Origin: Pseudomonadota bacterium
GTDB taxonomy: Bacteria > Pseudomonadota > Gammaproteobacteria > Pseudomonadales > Oceanobacteraceae
NCBI GenBank assembly: GCA_023399105.1
Contig: JAEWQT010000085.1
Span: 1 to 21,452, forward strand
Length of the DNA: 21,452 nucleotides
Direction: 5' to 3'
Below are positions 1-9,942 of this stretch, in pieces. The notes beneath the pieces were generated by a model. The model worked only from the letters and a program-made list of their open reading frames with translations. It made no database searches and was not told where the DNA came from. Position 1 is the first letter of the stretch; each line of letters starts with the position of its first letter. Made by a program: the position numbers and the translations under genes.

Positions 1-892
1 TTTCAGAAGCGAATTCGGCAACCAGGTCACCCACTTCACTGAACTCGCCCAGCGACAGATCAAAACCGGCAGTCACGTTAACCAGAATGCCGCGGGCACC
101 CTGCAGATTAACATCTTCCAGCAGCGGGCTGCGGATAGCGCGTTCAGCGGCTTCACGGGCACGGTTCTCACCACGGGCAACACCGGTACCCATCATCGCC
201 TGACCCATTTCGGACATCACTGTGCGCACATCAGCAAAGTCGACGTTGATCATACCCGGACGGGTGATCAGATCGGCAATACCCTGTACGGCACCCTGCA
301 ATACATTGTTCGCTTCTTTAAAAGCATCCAGCAGGGAGGTGTTTTTACCCAACACTGCCAGTAATTTTTCGTTCGGAATGGTGATCAGTGAATCCACATG
401 CTCAGCCAGATGCTTCAAACCCTGATCAGCAACCAGCATGCGTTTTTTACCTTCAAACGGGAAAGGACGGGTAACTACAGCCACCGTCAGAATACCCATT
501 TCTTTGGCCACTTCGGCCACCACAGGCGCACCACCGGTACCGGTACCACCACCCATTCCGGCCGTGATAAAGACCATGTCGGCACCTTTCAGTGCTTCGG
601 CAATACGCTCACGATCTTCCAGAGCAGCCTGACGGCCCACTTCCGGATTTGCGCCGGCGCCCAATCCTTTGGTTAATCCATTACCCAATTGAATAATGGA
701 GCGTGAACTCACGTTACGCAGGGCCTGGGCATCGGTATTGGCACAGATAAAATCCACACCTTCAATATCATTAGCCACCATGTGCTGCACGGCGTTACCA
801 CCGCCACCACCAACACCTACAACTTTAATAACTGCAGACTGCTGCAGATCATCGGCAAGTTCGAACATATCCCCTTCTCTTTGCTGAGACAT
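1..892 (-). CDS. ftsZ: Cell division GTPase FtsZ (3' end cut by window edge)
   Basis: Tubulin-like GTPase that polymerises at mid-cell into the Z ring and recruits the divisome. The visible 297 residues hold the glycine-rich N-terminal nucleotide site ([12 protein letters not shown]) and the tubulin signature GGGTGTG at about residues 114-120, followed by the T7-region segment NVDFADVR. Roughly 95 C-terminal residues, including the linker and the FtsA/ZipA-binding tail, lie beyond position 1. I place the start at 890-892 ([12 protein letters not shown]) because AAGGAG sits 7 nt upstream. Met9 (866-868, MFELADDL) resembles the E. coli N-terminus and also has AAGGGG in front of it, so it is a possible second start. 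The gene is last in the visible dcw cluster, 36 nt after ftsA, which is the largest gap in the operon. Confidence 0.97.
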   Translation of the reverse strand, partial: MSQQREGDMFELADDLQQSAVIKVVGVGGGGGNAVQHMVANDIEGVDFICANTDAQALRNVSSRSIIQLGNGLTKGLGAGANPEVGRQAALEDRERIAEALKGADMVFITAGMGGGTGTGGAPVVAEVAKEMGILTVAVVTRPFPFEGKKRMLVADQGLKHLAEHVDSLITIPNEKLLAVLGKNTSLLDAFKEANNVLQGAVQGIADLITRPGMINVDFADVRTVMSEMGQAMMGTGVARGENRAREAAERAIRSPLLEDVNLQGARGILVNVTAGFDLSLGEFSEVGDLVAEFASE

Positions 893-928
893 AGCGTATC
901 TCCTTAGCGCGCTGGTTATTATTTAATC

Positions 929-2167
929 TTAAAAATTGACTTTAATCCAATCTTTTATCCGCGATAAATAACTTTCCTGATGTTCTTCAATCGGCATATT
1001 TTTGCGGCTGTTCGTCTGTTGCTGAGCAGCAAACATGAGCAAGCCAACACCCGTTGAATAAATAGGATTATTGATCACGTCGGTGAGACCACTTACCCCT
1101 TGCGGACGAGCGAGCCGGACCGGCATATGAAAAATTTCTTCAGCCAGTTCCACCACGCCTTCCATCTTGGCAGTACCACCGGTTAAGACGATGCCGGCAG
1201 CCACCATATCTTCAAAACCACTGCGACGAAGTTCGGCCTGAATAAGGGTAAATAATTCGTCGTAGCGTGGTTCAACCACCTCGGCCAGCGACTGCCGTGA
1301 TAAATCACGCGGTGGCCGGTCGCCAACACTGGGAACCTTGATGGTTTCATCGGCCTTGGCCAGTTGTGTTAACGCACAGGCGTATTTGATTTTAATTTTT
1401 TCCGCATGCTGAGTAGGGGTACGCAATGCCATGGCAATGTCATTGGTTACCTGATCACCGGCAATCGGAATAACGGTGGTATGACGGATAGCACCTTCGG
1501 TAAAAATAGCGATATCCGTAGTACCACCACCGATGTCCACCAGGCAGACGCCCAGTTCACGCTCGTCGTCCGTCAGTACGGCATAACTGGAAGCCAGCTG
1601 TTCCAGGATGATGGCGTCGGTCTGCAAACCGCAGCGCTGCACACAGCGTTCAATATTCTGGGCCGCATTAACCGCACCGGTCACCAGATGCACCTTGGCT
1701 TCCAGGCGCACACCGGACATACCAATGGGTTCTTTGATACCTTCCTGATTATCCACCACATATTCCTGCGGCAGCACGTGCAGAATGCGCTGGTCCTGCG
1801 GAATAGCAACGGCCTGGGCGGCATCGATAACCCGTTCAATATCCGCCGGTGTTACTTCCCGGTCACGCACCGCCACAATGCCATGCGAATTCATGGACTG
1901 AATATGGCTGCCGGCGATACCAGCGTACACCGAATGAATGGTGCAACCGGCCATCAGTTCTGCTTCTTCCACAGCACGACGAATGGACTGCACTGTGGAT
2001 TCAATATTAACCACCACGCCTTTCTTCATGCCACGGCTGGGATGGGAACCCAAACCGACAATTTCGATTGTGCCATCGACACCCATTTCGCCAACGATGC
2101 AGACGATTTTTGAGGTGCCGATATCCAGGCCAACCAGCATCTTTTTTTGTTGTACCGGATTCATCAT
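929..2167 (-). CDS. ftsA: Cell division protein FtsA
   Basis: Actin-like ATPase that tethers FtsZ filaments to the inner membrane and signals to the later divisome. It is 412 aa, close to the 420 of E. coli FtsA. Actin-fold motifs are visible: phosphate-1 LDIGTSK at residues 14-20, phosphate-2 DIGGGTTD at 211-218, and adenosine motif VLTGGTAKMEG near 347. The C-terminus (LSRIKDWIKVNF) is an amphipathic membrane-targeting helix as expected. The ATG at 2165-2167 overlaps the ftsQ stop by 4 nt (ATGA) and has AGGAG 5 nt upstream. A second ATG follows directly, so the start is certain only to within one codon. Confidence 0.97.
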   Translation of the reverse strand: MMNPVQQKKMLVGLDIGTSKIVCIVGEMGVDGTIEIVGLGSHPSRGMKKGVVVNIESTVQSIRRAVEEAELMAGCTIHSVYAGIAGSHIQSMNSHGIVAVRDREVTPADIERVIDAAQAVAIPQDQRILHVLPQEYVVDNQEGIKEPIGMSGVRLEAKVHLVTGAVNAAQNIERCVQRCGLQTDAIILEQLASSYAVLTDDERELGVCLVDIGGGTTDIAIFTEGAIRHTTVIPIAGDQVTNDIAMALRTPTQHAEKIKIKYACALTQLAKADETIKVPSVGDRPPRDLSRQSLAEVVEPRYDELFTLIQAELRRSGFEDMVAAGIVLTGGTAKMEGVVELAEEIFHMPVRLARPQGVSGLTDVINNPIYSTGVGLLMFAAQQQTNSRKNMPIEEHQESYLSRIKDWIKVNF

Positions 2168-2931
2168 CCCATCTCCTGATCGCGGTGCCAGCGTATCGCT
2201 GCACCTTTTCCGTAACGTAAATCCACTGCTTGCACTTTTTCCTGTGGCAGACGCGCCAACAAAGCCGCCAGCCGCATAACCCGTTCTTCAAAATACTGAC
2301 GGCCAAATTCCACCTGCCAGCCATTGGTCAGTTGTGTCCGCACCGCACCGGTAGCAGCAATATGCAGATGCTCCACCCGTACCGATTGACCAGACAACAC
2401 CTGCTGAATACGGCGGAAATAACGTACCGCCTGTTCAGCCTGAGCCGGATTGCCCTGCATCCGGGTCAGTCCAGCAGTCTCTAATCCTGTCGGCACTGCA
2501 CTGAGCATGCCACTGGCACTGAGCAGCTGATCGTTATTCCACAACGCCACCGGCACATCTTCATACAACCGGATATCCAGCGTACCAGGCCAACGCTTGC
2601 GTACGTTTACCTGCAACACCAGCGGCAACGCCTGCAACTGCTGATGAACTTTTTCCACATCCAGCGAAAAAAAACTTTCACCATTCACCCAGGCTAACTG
2701 GCGGGCAATGTCATCGGCCTGCCATACCGACAACCGGCCACCGACATCGAGCGCAGTGACCGGCCAGCTCTGATAGCCCCAACGCATACCGGCAACCAGC
2801 GCCGATACCAACACCGGCAATAACAACCATTGCCAGCGGATATTCAGCTGCGGCAACCGCCACTGCCGGGCAGGTTTCGCCACCGGCCGGGGAGTTGCAC
2901 CGCGCGGAAGATCCGGCTTTTTCTTAGCCAC
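2164..2931 (-). CDS. ftsQ: Cell division protein FtsQ, GTG start
   Basis: Bitopic inner-membrane divisome protein that complexes with FtsB and FtsL and links early and late division proteins. It is 255 aa, a little shorter than E. coli FtsQ (276). It has a basic, proline-rich cytoplasmic N-terminus (residues 1-32), one TM helix (about 33-52, LLLPVLVSALVAGM), a POTRA domain (about 58-130, with VTALDVGG through WPGTLDIRLYEDVPVALWN) and the FtsQ beta domain. The start is GTG at 2929-2931, overlapping the ddlB stop by 8 nt (GTGGCTAA), with AAGGA 8 nt upstream. Both features suggest translation coupled to ddlB. Confidence 0.95.
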   Translation of the reverse strand: MAKKKPDLPRGATPRPVAKPARQWRLPQLNIRWQWLLLPVLVSALVAGMRWGYQSWPVTALDVGGRLSVWQADDIARQLAWVNGESFFSLDVEKVHQQLQALPLVLQVNVRKRWPGTLDIRLYEDVPVALWNNDQLLSASGMLSAVPTGLETAGLTRMQGNPAQAEQAVRYFRRIQQVLSGQSVRVEHLHIAATGAVRTQLTNGWQVEFGRQYFEERVMRLAALLARLPQEKVQAVDLRYGKGAAIRWHRDQEMG

Positions 2932-3850
2932 GGTTACGATCCTTCGCTTCCTGCAATAACGCCGTTACCAACTGCGGAAATTCCATGCCAGCCGCCCGGG
3001 CTGCCATTGGCACCAGACTGTGATCGGTCATACCCGGTGCGGTGTTGGCTTCCAGCAACCAGAAATTACCCTGCTGATCCTGCATGACGTCGATCCGCCC
3101 CCAGCCCTGACAGCCGAGCACGTCAAACGCGCGCAACGCCAGCTGTTTTAACTCGGTTTCTTTTTCCGGCGACAAACCACAGGGCAACAGATACTGAGTA
3201 TCAGTGGCCTGATATTTGGCGTCATAATCGTAAAACTCATGAGTGGTTTTCAGCTGAATCGGTGGCAGCGCTTCACCATTAACAATAGCGACGGTAAATT
3301 CAGCCCCCTGCACCCAGCGCTCCGCCAGCACTAATGCATCAAACTGACTGGCGTAGGCAAAACTTTCCTGTAATTCGGTGGCGTTATGCACTTTGCGCAT
3401 ACCAATACTGGAACCTTCACGCGCCGGTTTCACAATGGCATCGGCTTGCAGTGCGATAATTAATTCATCCCAGTCACTGTTCTGCTGTAATAAAAACGCC
3501 GCGGGTGTCGGCAAGCCGGCCGCCGTCCAGATCAGTTTGGTACGCCACTTATCCATCGCCAGCGCCGAAGCCATAACACCGCTGCCGGTATAAGGTTTAT
3601 CCAGCCACTCCAGCACCCCTTGCAGGGTTCCGTCCTCTCCGCCGCGGCCGTGCATGGCAATAAATGCCACATCAAATTCGGCATCGGTGAGCTGGTTAAC
3701 TGCATGGCCCTGAATATCAATGGCGAACACATCCGCCTGCACCGATTGCAACGCCTGCAACACGGCCTGACCACTGCGCAACGACACCTCGCGCTCGGCT
3801 GAATTTCCGCCCATCAGAACGGCAATTTTTCCCAGTGCCGCCACACTCAT
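2924..3850 (-). CDS. ddlB: D-alanine--D-alanine ligase
   Basis: Cytoplasmic ATP-grasp enzyme that joins two D-Ala with ATP to give the D-Ala-D-Ala that MurF adds to the peptidoglycan precursor. N-terminal [17 protein letters not shown] and [12 protein letters not shown] are typical Ddl motifs. [12 protein letters not shown] (about residues 140-151) and [14 protein letters not shown] near the C-terminus are ATP-grasp and substrate-binding segments. I chose the ATG at 3848-3850 rather than the in-frame ATG 21 nt further up. It overlaps the murC stop in ATGA, has GAGG about 8 nt upstream, and gives 308 aa (E. coli DdlB is 306). Confidence 0.96.
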   Translation of the reverse strand: MSVAALGKIAVLMGGNSAEREVSLRSGQAVLQALQSVQADVFAIDIQGHAVNQLTDAEFDVAFIAMHGRGGEDGTLQGVLEWLDKPYTGSGVMASALAMDKWRTKLIWTAAGLPTPAAFLLQQNSDWDELIIALQADAIVKPAREGSSIGMRKVHNATELQESFAYASQFDALVLAERWVQGAEFTVAIVNGEALPPIQLKTTHEFYDYDAKYQATDTQYLLPCGLSPEKETELKQLALRAFDVLGCQGWGRIDVMQDQQGNFWLLEANTAPGMTDHSLVPMAARAAGMEFPQLVTALLQEAKDRNRG

Positions 3851-5301
3851 AGCTGAACCTCGGTTAACCATTGCGGTAATTGTTGTGCCATATTCTGCGC
3901 CAATGCGCCGACATCACCGGCACCCTGCATTAATAATAAATCGCCCGGCCGCAACAGAGTTTTCAGCGGCCCTTCCAGAGATTCGTCACGACCAATAAAC
4001 ACCGGATCCAGTTTGCCGCGCTGACGGATACTGCCGCACAGGGAGCGACCATCGGCACCGGCAATGGCTTTTTCACCAGCGGGATAAACTTCCAGCAATA
4101 ACAGCACATCGGCGTTGGCCAATACCCGCACGAAATCTTCGTATAAATCGCGGGTGCGGCTGTAACGATGGGGCTGAAATACCATCACCAGACGCCGCTC
4201 CGGAAAGCCTTTACGGATAGCATCAATGGTGACTTCCAGCTCTCGCGGATGGTGACCGTAGTCATCCACCAACATGACGTCGCGCTCACCAAAGGGGTAT
4301 TCACCCAGTACAGTAAAGCGACGGCCAACGCCGGAAAATTTTTCCAGGGCGCGGACAATATCCGCATCCGCCACCCCTTCATCGTCGGCAACAGCAATGG
4401 TAGCCAGCGCATTCAGAACATTGTGCTGACCCGGCATCCGCAGCGTAATTTGCAACGGCGCCCGCCCTGCCGGACGAAGAACAGTAAAATGTGTGAACAA
4501 CCCCTGCTGACGCAGATCGGTAGCGCGGTAATCGGCGTCTTCAGCAAAGCCGTAAGTAATGGTCTGACGGCTGATGCGGGGTAATAATTCGCGCACCACC
4601 TCATCGTCGATACAGACCACCGCCAGACCATAAAATGGCAGGTTATGCAGAAAGTCGATGAAGGTATTTTTCAGCGTTTCAAAATCACCGCCATAGGTGC
4701 TCATGTGGTCGGCATCAATATTGGTCACAATGGAAACCATGGGCTGCAGATGCATAAAGGACGCATCGCTTTCATCAGCTTCGGCCACCAGGTAACGACT
4801 GGCCCCCAGGCGTGCATTGGTGCCGGCGCTGTTCAGCTTGCCGCCAATCACAAAGGTCGGATCCAGACCGGCTTCAGCCAGTACCGAAGTCACCATACTG
4901 GTGGTGGTGGTTTTACCGTGGGTGCCCGCTACTGCAATGCCATGACGGAAGCGCATTAATTCGGCCAGCATTTCCGCCCGGCGCACCACCGGCACCCGAC
5001 GCTCCAGCGCTGCTTTGATTTCCGGATTGCCGGCATCAATCGCGGTGGACACCACCACCACGTCAGCATCATCCACATGACTGGCCTGATGGCCGATGTG
5101 CACGGTGATTCCCAATTTTTGCAGGCGCTCCGTCACCACCGACTGGCGCAGATCGGAACCGGAAATACGATAGCCCTGATTGTGCAGCACTTCGGCAATG
5201 CCACACATACCCGCACCGCCAATACCGACAAAATGTATACGACGAATGCGGCGCATTTCCGGAATCCGATGACGGCGGTTCGGATGATTTTCTTCAACCA
5301 C
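3847..5301 (-). CDS. murC: UDP-N-acetylmuramate--L-alanine ligase MurC, GTG start
   Basis: Cytoplasmic Mur ligase adding L-Ala to UDP-MurNAc, the first amino-acid step of the stem peptide. The Rossmann motif [17 protein letters not shown] is near the N-terminus, the ATP-binding GTHGKTTTT at about residues 126-134, and [10 protein letters not shown] in the C-terminal half. I place the start at the GTG 5299-5301. AGGGG lies 7 nt upstream, the codon overlaps the murG stop by 8 nt (GTGGTTGA), and the resulting N-terminus MVEENHPN runs into [12 protein letters not shown], as in E. coli and Pseudomonas MurC. This gives 484 aa (E. coli 491). An ATG at 5254-5256 (MRRIRR) is possible but has a weaker ribosome site and removes conserved residues. 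Confidence 0.96.
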   Translation of the reverse strand: MVEENHPNRRHRIPEMRRIRRIHFVGIGGAGMCGIAEVLHNQGYRISGSDLRQSVVTERLQKLGITVHIGHQASHVDDADVVVVSTAIDAGNPEIKAALERRVPVVRRAEMLAELMRFRHGIAVAGTHGKTTTTSMVTSVLAEAGLDPTFVIGGKLNSAGTNARLGASRYLVAEADESDASFMHLQPMVSIVTNIDADHMSTYGGDFETLKNTFIDFLHNLPFYGLAVVCIDDEVVRELLPRISRQTITYGFAEDADYRATDLRQQGLFTHFTVLRPAGRAPLQITLRMPGQHNVLNALATIAVADDEGVADADIVRALEKFSGVGRRFTVLGEYPFGERDVMLVDDYGHHPRELEVTIDAIRKGFPERRLVMVFQPHRYSRTRDLYEDFVRVLANADVLLLLEVYPAGEKAIAGADGRSLCGSIRQRGKLDPVFIGRDESLEGPLKTLLRPGDLLLMQGAGDVGALAQNMAQQLPQWLTEVQL

Positions 5302-6373
5302 GACAAAACCCCTTAATATGTTGCACCACGCTCTGGGTGGCGGTGGTAATGGCCAGTGCCCGGGCACGCTCGGCCATTGCCTGTAATTCGTTTTTATGGC
5401 CGGCAAACTGCTGCCAGACTGCAGCCAGTTTCTGGCCGTCTAATTCTTTTTGTTGCTGCAACAAGGCAGCCTGCTGATCGGCCAGGTAGCGGGCATTGGC
5501 GGTTTGGTGATCGTCAACGGCAAAAGGAAACGGCACCAATAATGCCGCACAACCCGCCGCTGCAACTTCGGCCACGGTTAACGCACCGGCACGGCAAACG
5601 ACCAGGTCAGCCCAGGCATAAGCAGCGGCCATATCATCAATAAAAGGCAACACCTCAGCCTCAATGCCGGCGGCCTGGTATTGTTGCTGCAAAGCCACGG
5701 CATTATTTTTACCGGCCTGATGCCGCAACTGCGGACGCTGCTCTGGTGGCAATGTCTGCATGGCCTGCAACACAATTGCATTCAGCCCTACAGCGCCAAG
5801 GCTGCCGCCAACCACCAGCACCCGTAATGGCTCTTGTTCACGCCCGGCCCAACGCTCTGCCGGCGCCGGCAACGCCACCACATCCTGACGCACCGGATTA
5901 CCCACCGTCACCGCACCTGGTAACGCTCCGGGAAAAGCCTGCAAAACCCGCTGACTGATGCGACTGAGCAAGCGGTTGGTTAAACCGGCAATGGCATTTT
6001 GTTCATGAATAATCAGCGGTACGCCAGCCAAACGGGCCGCCACACCACCCGGACCGGTGGCATAACCACCAAAGCCCACCACCACATCCGGTTTAATACG
6101 CTTAATTATCCGGCGTGCCTGCCACACTGCCCGGATAATACGCAGAGGAGCGGCCAATAAGCCGGTAACACCTTTACCGCGCAGGCCGGTAATATCCAGA
6201 CAATGCAGCGGCAGACCAGCCGCCGGAATCAGCTCACTTTCGATGCCGCGGGCTGTACCTAACCACTGCACAGTCATACCGGCATCACGCAATTCACGCG
6301 CGACCGCCAGGGCCGGAAACACATGGCCACCAGTACCGCCCGCCATCATTAATACGGTACAGACTTCAGGCAT
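5294..6373 (-). CDS. murG: UDP-GlcNAc transferase MurG
   Basis: Membrane-associated GT-B glycosyltransferase at the inner face of the cytoplasmic membrane. It moves GlcNAc from UDP-GlcNAc to lipid I to make lipid II. The first glycine-rich loop [15 protein letters not shown] is at residues 11-25. [15 protein letters not shown], the second glycine-rich VVGGSLGA and the donor-site segment [17 protein letters not shown] follow in family order. The start at 6371-6373 ([10 protein letters not shown]) has a near-perfect GGAGGT 5 nt upstream and overlaps the ftsW stop by 8 nt. The product is 359 aa (E. coli 355). Confidence 0.97.
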   Translation of the reverse strand: MPEVCTVLMMAGGTGGHVFPALAVARELRDAGMTVQWLGTARGIESELIPAAGLPLHCLDITGLRGKGVTGLLAAPLRIIRAVWQARRIIKRIKPDVVVGFGGYATGPGGVAARLAGVPLIIHEQNAIAGLTNRLLSRISQRVLQAFPGALPGAVTVGNPVRQDVVALPAPAERWAGREQEPLRVLVVGGSLGAVGLNAIVLQAMQTLPPEQRPQLRHQAGKNNAVALQQQYQAAGIEAEVLPFIDDMAAAYAWADLVVCRAGALTVAEVAAAGCAALLVPFPFAVDDHQTANARYLADQQAALLQQQKELDGQKLAAVWQQFAGHKNELQAMAERARALAITTATQSVVQHIKGFCRG

Positions 6374-7517
6374 AAGACACCTCCGTTGCCGGTTGCGGCG
6401 CGGCGGTTTCATAAGCAATACGGACCACAATGCCCACCATGGCACAGCACACCAATAAACTGCTGCCACCGTAGCTGTAAAACGGCAGCGTTAACCCTTT
6501 GGTCGGCAATAATCCGATATTAACGCCAACATTAATCAGCACCTGCAGCCCGAACAGAGTGGCAATACCAATGGCAATATAAGCCGCGTATAAATGGCCA
6601 TTCTGCTGTGCCCGCCAGGCCACAGACCAGATACGGCCCAGCAACCACACCAACAAACCTAATGCGGCAACGGCACCGATTAAACCGGTTTCTTCCGCCC
6701 AGATAGCGAACACAAAATCGGTGTGTGCTTCCGGCAGATAAAATAATTTCTGCACACTGTCGCCAAGCCCGACGCCAAGCCACTCACCGCGGCCAAAAGC
6801 AATTAACGATTGCGTCAGCTGATAACCGGTGCCGTAAACATGCTCCGGATTCCAGGGGTCAAGGTAAGCCATCAGACGTTCAACCCGGTAGCTTTCCGCA
6901 CTCAGGGCTAATGCGCTGGCGATCACCGTAATAAACAAGGCAAGAAAAAATTGTCCGGCTTTTACGCCACCTAAAAACAGCTGGGTCAACACCGCGCCCA
7001 TTAACACCACAACGGCACCAAAATCCGGTTCCAGCAATAACAGCAGCACCACAAACAACAGTAAGGCCACCGGCTTTAAAAAGCCTTTCCAGCTGCTTTG
7101 CACCTCGTCCTGACGGCGCACCAGATAACCAGCCACATAAAAAACAGCGGCCAGCTTAGCCAGCTCAGACGCCTGCACTTTGATAACGCCCAGATTCAGC
7201 CAGCGCCGGCTGCCATTCACTTCATGACCAATCACCGGCGCAAACACCAGAATGAGGCCAACCACAGACAGCAATAAAAACCACACATCCAGTCTGGCCC
7301 AGCGTTGTAACGAAATCTGGCTGACGCCATACATCACCAATACCCCGGCCAGCAAATAAACGCCCTGGCGAATGGAAAAATAAGCGGCGTTGCCGGTGTA
7401 GAAATCAGCAATACCGGTTGATGCAGAACTGACCATCAGCCAGCCGAGCATTAACAACGCCAGCCAGGGTGCGAATAATGGATTATGGTGCTGCCACTGG
7501 AAGCGCTGCCAATTCAT
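6366..7517 (-). CDS. ftsW: Septal SEDS peptidoglycan polymerase FtsW
   Basis: Polytopic inner-membrane glycosyltransferase of the SEDS family that polymerises lipid II at the septum in partnership with FtsI. The 383 residues contain about ten hydrophobic segments. SEDS landmarks are visible: NGSRRWLNLG at about 101-110, the GYQLTQSLIAFGRGEWLGVGLG block at 231-252, and PEAHTDFVFA, whose Asp267 corresponds to the essential SEDS aspartate (Asp297 in E. coli, from memory). The C-terminal block GLLPTKGLTLPFYSYGGSSL is also present. The ATG overlaps the murD stop by 4 nt and has GGAGG about 7 nt upstream. The N-terminal cytoplasmic tail is shorter than in E. coli. Confidence 0.97.
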   Translation of the reverse strand: MNWQRFQWQHHNPLFAPWLALLMLGWLMVSSASTGIADFYTGNAAYFSIRQGVYLLAGVLVMYGVSQISLQRWARLDVWFLLLSVVGLILVFAPVIGHEVNGSRRWLNLGVIKVQASELAKLAAVFYVAGYLVRRQDEVQSSWKGFLKPVALLLFVVLLLLLEPDFGAVVVLMGAVLTQLFLGGVKAGQFFLALFITVIASALALSAESYRVERLMAYLDPWNPEHVYGTGYQLTQSLIAFGRGEWLGVGLGDSVQKLFYLPEAHTDFVFAIWAEETGLIGAVAALGLLVWLLGRIWSVAWRAQQNGHLYAAYIAIGIATLFGLQVLINVGVNIGLLPTKGLTLPFYSYGGSSLLVCCAMVGIVVRIAYETAAPQPATEVSYA

Positions 7518-8848
7518 AACTGCGCCTCCACTAAGGTGCGGAAATACTCACCACGCTGCGCGTAGTTGCGGAACTGATCAAAACTGGCGCAGGCCGGGGA
7601 TAATAAAATGACGTCGCCGTTTTGGGCTTGCTGCACGGCGGCAGCAAAGGCGTCATCCAGAGTTTTGAAATTTTCCGTCGGACAATGGCCGTTAACCGCG
7701 TCCGAAATTTTGCTACCGTCAGCACCAAAGGTCAGTACGGCAGCGGCATACTGCTGGCAGGCCGCCGCCAGCGGTTTAAAATCCTGACCCTTGCCTTCAC
7801 CACCAGCCAGCAACCAGATTTTACCGTTAATTTCCGGCCCCAGACCGTTAATGGCCGCCAGGGTTGAACCGACATTGGTGCCCTTGGAATCATTATAAAA
7901 ACTCACCCCCTCGCGCTGCCCCAACCACTGACAACGATGTTCCAGCCCGGCAAACTGGCGCAATGCCGGCAGCACTGCCTGCGCTGCCACGCCCACAGCC
8001 TGAATCAGTGCCAGGGCAGCCATTACATTGGCCAGGTTATGCTGACCTTTGATTTTTAATTCTGAGGCTGCAATGACCGGTTGTTCGCCCAACACAATCC
8101 AGCTTTCGTTCTGAATGCGCTGCAATCCCCAGGCGTCCGCGCCCGGCTTATCCAGACCAAAATGAATCACCGGCATACCAGCCGGTGCAGTGGTTGCCGC
8201 ATCATCGCGGTTAACAACCGCCACCCGGCACCCCTGAAAAATGCGCTGCTTGGCTTGCAGATAACCGGCCATGCCCTCGTAACGGTCGAGATGATCTTCA
8301 CTCAGGTTCAGAATGACGGCAGCCGCAGCATTGAGGTTGCGGGTGGTCTCCAGCTGAAAACTGGATAACTCCAGCACATAGATTTCCGCCGCCGGTAAAT
8401 CCAGCACCGGCACACCGATATTGCCCCCCACCGCCACCTGCTTACCGGCCGCGGCTAATAATTCGCCAACCAGAGTAGTTACAGTGCTTTTACCGTTAGA
8501 ACCGGTAATGGCAATAATGGGTTGCTGACAGCGTTCGGCAAATAATTGCACGTCTCCGCTGATCTCGGCGCCGGCCGCAGCCGCCGCCTGAATAGCTGGC
8601 TCACGAATGGCCACTCCGGGGCTGACAATTAACTGGTCGTAGGCCGATAAAATATCCGCCTGCAACGGGCCGGTAACAATGCGGGCCTGCGGAAATTCCG
8701 CCTTGATAGTCGCCAGCCCGGGCACTTGTGACCGAGTGTCGCACAGATCAAACGCATAACCCTGGCGCTGACACCAGCGCGCAGCCGAAAGCCCGGTCAG
8801 GCCCAGACCGACGATCATGCGTTTGTTAACAGTGCGGGTAGCGGTCAT
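7514..8848 (-). CDS. murD: UDP-MurNAc-L-Ala--D-glutamate ligase MurD
   Basis: Cytoplasmic Mur ligase adding D-Glu to UDP-MurNAc-L-Ala. The N-terminal Rossmann-like UDP site MIVGLGLTGLSAARW is at residues 11-25, the ATP loop ITGSNGKSTVTTL at 114-126, and NLSEDHLDRY with the substrate-binding region follows. The C-terminal domain contains HRCQWLGQREGVSFYNDSKGTN and LLSPACASFDQFRNYAQRG, both typical of MurD. It is 444 aa (E. coli 438). The start lies 9 nt after mraY stops, with only a modest AAGAGA ribosome site. Met11 would also leave an intact UDP-binding loop. Confidence 0.96.
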   Translation of the reverse strand: MTATRTVNKRMIVGLGLTGLSAARWCQRQGYAFDLCDTRSQVPGLATIKAEFPQARIVTGPLQADILSAYDQLIVSPGVAIREPAIQAAAAAGAEISGDVQLFAERCQQPIIAITGSNGKSTVTTLVGELLAAAGKQVAVGGNIGVPVLDLPAAEIYVLELSSFQLETTRNLNAAAAVILNLSEDHLDRYEGMAGYLQAKQRIFQGCRVAVVNRDDAATTAPAGMPVIHFGLDKPGADAWGLQRIQNESWIVLGEQPVIAASELKIKGQHNLANVMAALALIQAVGVAAQAVLPALRQFAGLEHRCQWLGQREGVSFYNDSKGTNVGSTLAAINGLGPEINGKIWLLAGGEGKGQDFKPLAAACQQYAAAVLTFGADGSKISDAVNGHCPTENFKTLDDAFAAAVQQAQNGDVILLSPACASFDQFRNYAQRGEYFRTLVEAQL

Positions 8849-8857
8849 AACAGTCTC

Positions 8858-9940
8858 TTAACGGATTTTTAAGGTTGCCAGACCAATCAGCACCAGAATG
8901 ATGGTGATGATCCAGAAGCGCACGATTACCCGCGGCTCCGGCCAGCCTTTTAATTCATAGTGGTGATGCAGCGGTGCCATACGGAAAATACGCTTGCCAG
9001 TCATTTTGAACGAGGCAACCTGCAGAATAACGGAGACGGTTTCGGCGACAAAAATACCGCCCATAATAAACAGCACAATTTCCTGCCGTACGATCACCGC
9101 GACCACGCCCAGTGCGGCCCCCAGGGCCAGCGATCCGACATCGCCCATAAACACTTGTGCCGGATAAGTGTTAAACCACAGGAAACCGATACCGGCACCG
9201 ACGAGGGCGGCGCAGAACACCACCAGTTCACCGGCACCGGCGATGTACGGAATGTGCAGATAATTAGCAAAATTCACGTTACCCGCTAAGTACGCGCACA
9301 CGCCCAGCGCCGCACCGACCATCACGGTTGGCATAATGGCCAGACCATCCAGACCATCGGTGAGGTTGACCGCATTGCTGGAACCGACGATGACAAAATA
9401 GGTAAGCAGGATAAACATCAGGCCCAGCTGTGGCATCACGTCTTTCAGAAACGGCACCACCAGCTGAGTTTCCTGCGGGCTTTGGGCGCTGTAAAACAAA
9501 TACGCACCAACAATTAACGCCAGTACCGATTGCCAGAAATACTTCCAGCGCCCCGGTAAACCACGGGAATTTTTTTCCACCACTTTGCGATAGTCATCCA
9601 CCCAGCCAATAGCACCGAATGCCAGCGTAACCAGCAGCACTACCCAGACAAAACGGTTTTCCAGGTTGCCCCACAACAACGTGCTGACGGCAATCGACAG
9701 TAAAATCAAGACCCCACCCATGGTCGGCGTACCGGCCTTGCTGAGATGGGATTTCGGACCTACCTCACGGATCGCCTGACCGATCTGATATTCGCGTAAT
9801 TTACGAATCACCAGCGGCCCCAGCAGTAGTGCCACCAGCAACGCGGTAATAACCGATAAAATAGCCCGCAGGGTTAAATAATTAACCACCGCAAAACCGG
9901 TGTGGTACTGAGCTAACCAGTCTCCCAGCCATAGCAACAT
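8858..9940 (-). CDS. mraY: Phospho-MurNAc-pentapeptide translocase MraY
   Basis: Polytopic inner-membrane enzyme that transfers phospho-MurNAc-pentapeptide from UDP to undecaprenyl phosphate, making lipid I. It has 360 aa, the same length as E. coli MraY, and key residues fall at the same numbers: Asp115-Asp116 in VDDYRKV, Asp267 in [11 protein letters not shown], and the HHH motif at 325-327 in [27 protein letters not shown] lies at about 189-201. About ten hydrophobic segments are visible. The gene starts 2 nt after the murF stop. Confidence 0.98.
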   Translation of the reverse strand: MLLWLGDWLAQYHTGFAVVNYLTLRAILSVITALLVALLLGPLVIRKLREYQIGQAIREVGPKSHLSKAGTPTMGGVLILLSIAVSTLLWGNLENRFVWVVLLVTLAFGAIGWVDDYRKVVEKNSRGLPGRWKYFWQSVLALIVGAYLFYSAQSPQETQLVVPFLKDVMPQLGLMFILLTYFVIVGSSNAVNLTDGLDGLAIMPTVMVGAALGVCAYLAGNVNFANYLHIPYIAGAGELVVFCAALVGAGIGFLWFNTYPAQVFMGDVGSLALGAALGVVAVIVRQEIVLFIMGGIFVAETVSVILQVASFKMTGKRIFRMAPLHHHYELKGWPEPRVIVRFWIITIILVLIGLATLKIR

Positions 9941-9942
9941 GA

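Noticed and set aside
893..960. Possible internal promoter before ftsZ (TTGGAT and AT-rich hexamers)
   Set aside because: The -10 matches are poor, and AT-rich sequence alone is not enough evidence.
1406..2113. A 235-codon plus-strand frame across ftsA
   Set aside because: It is antisense to a fully conserved ftsA, is rich in His and Thr as expected of a shadow frame, and has no convincing ribosome site.
5302..5406. N-terminal extension of MurC to 519 residues
   Set aside because: The extra 35 residues overlap murG, resemble no MurC, and are not needed because the GTG at 5299-5301 has a good ribosome site.
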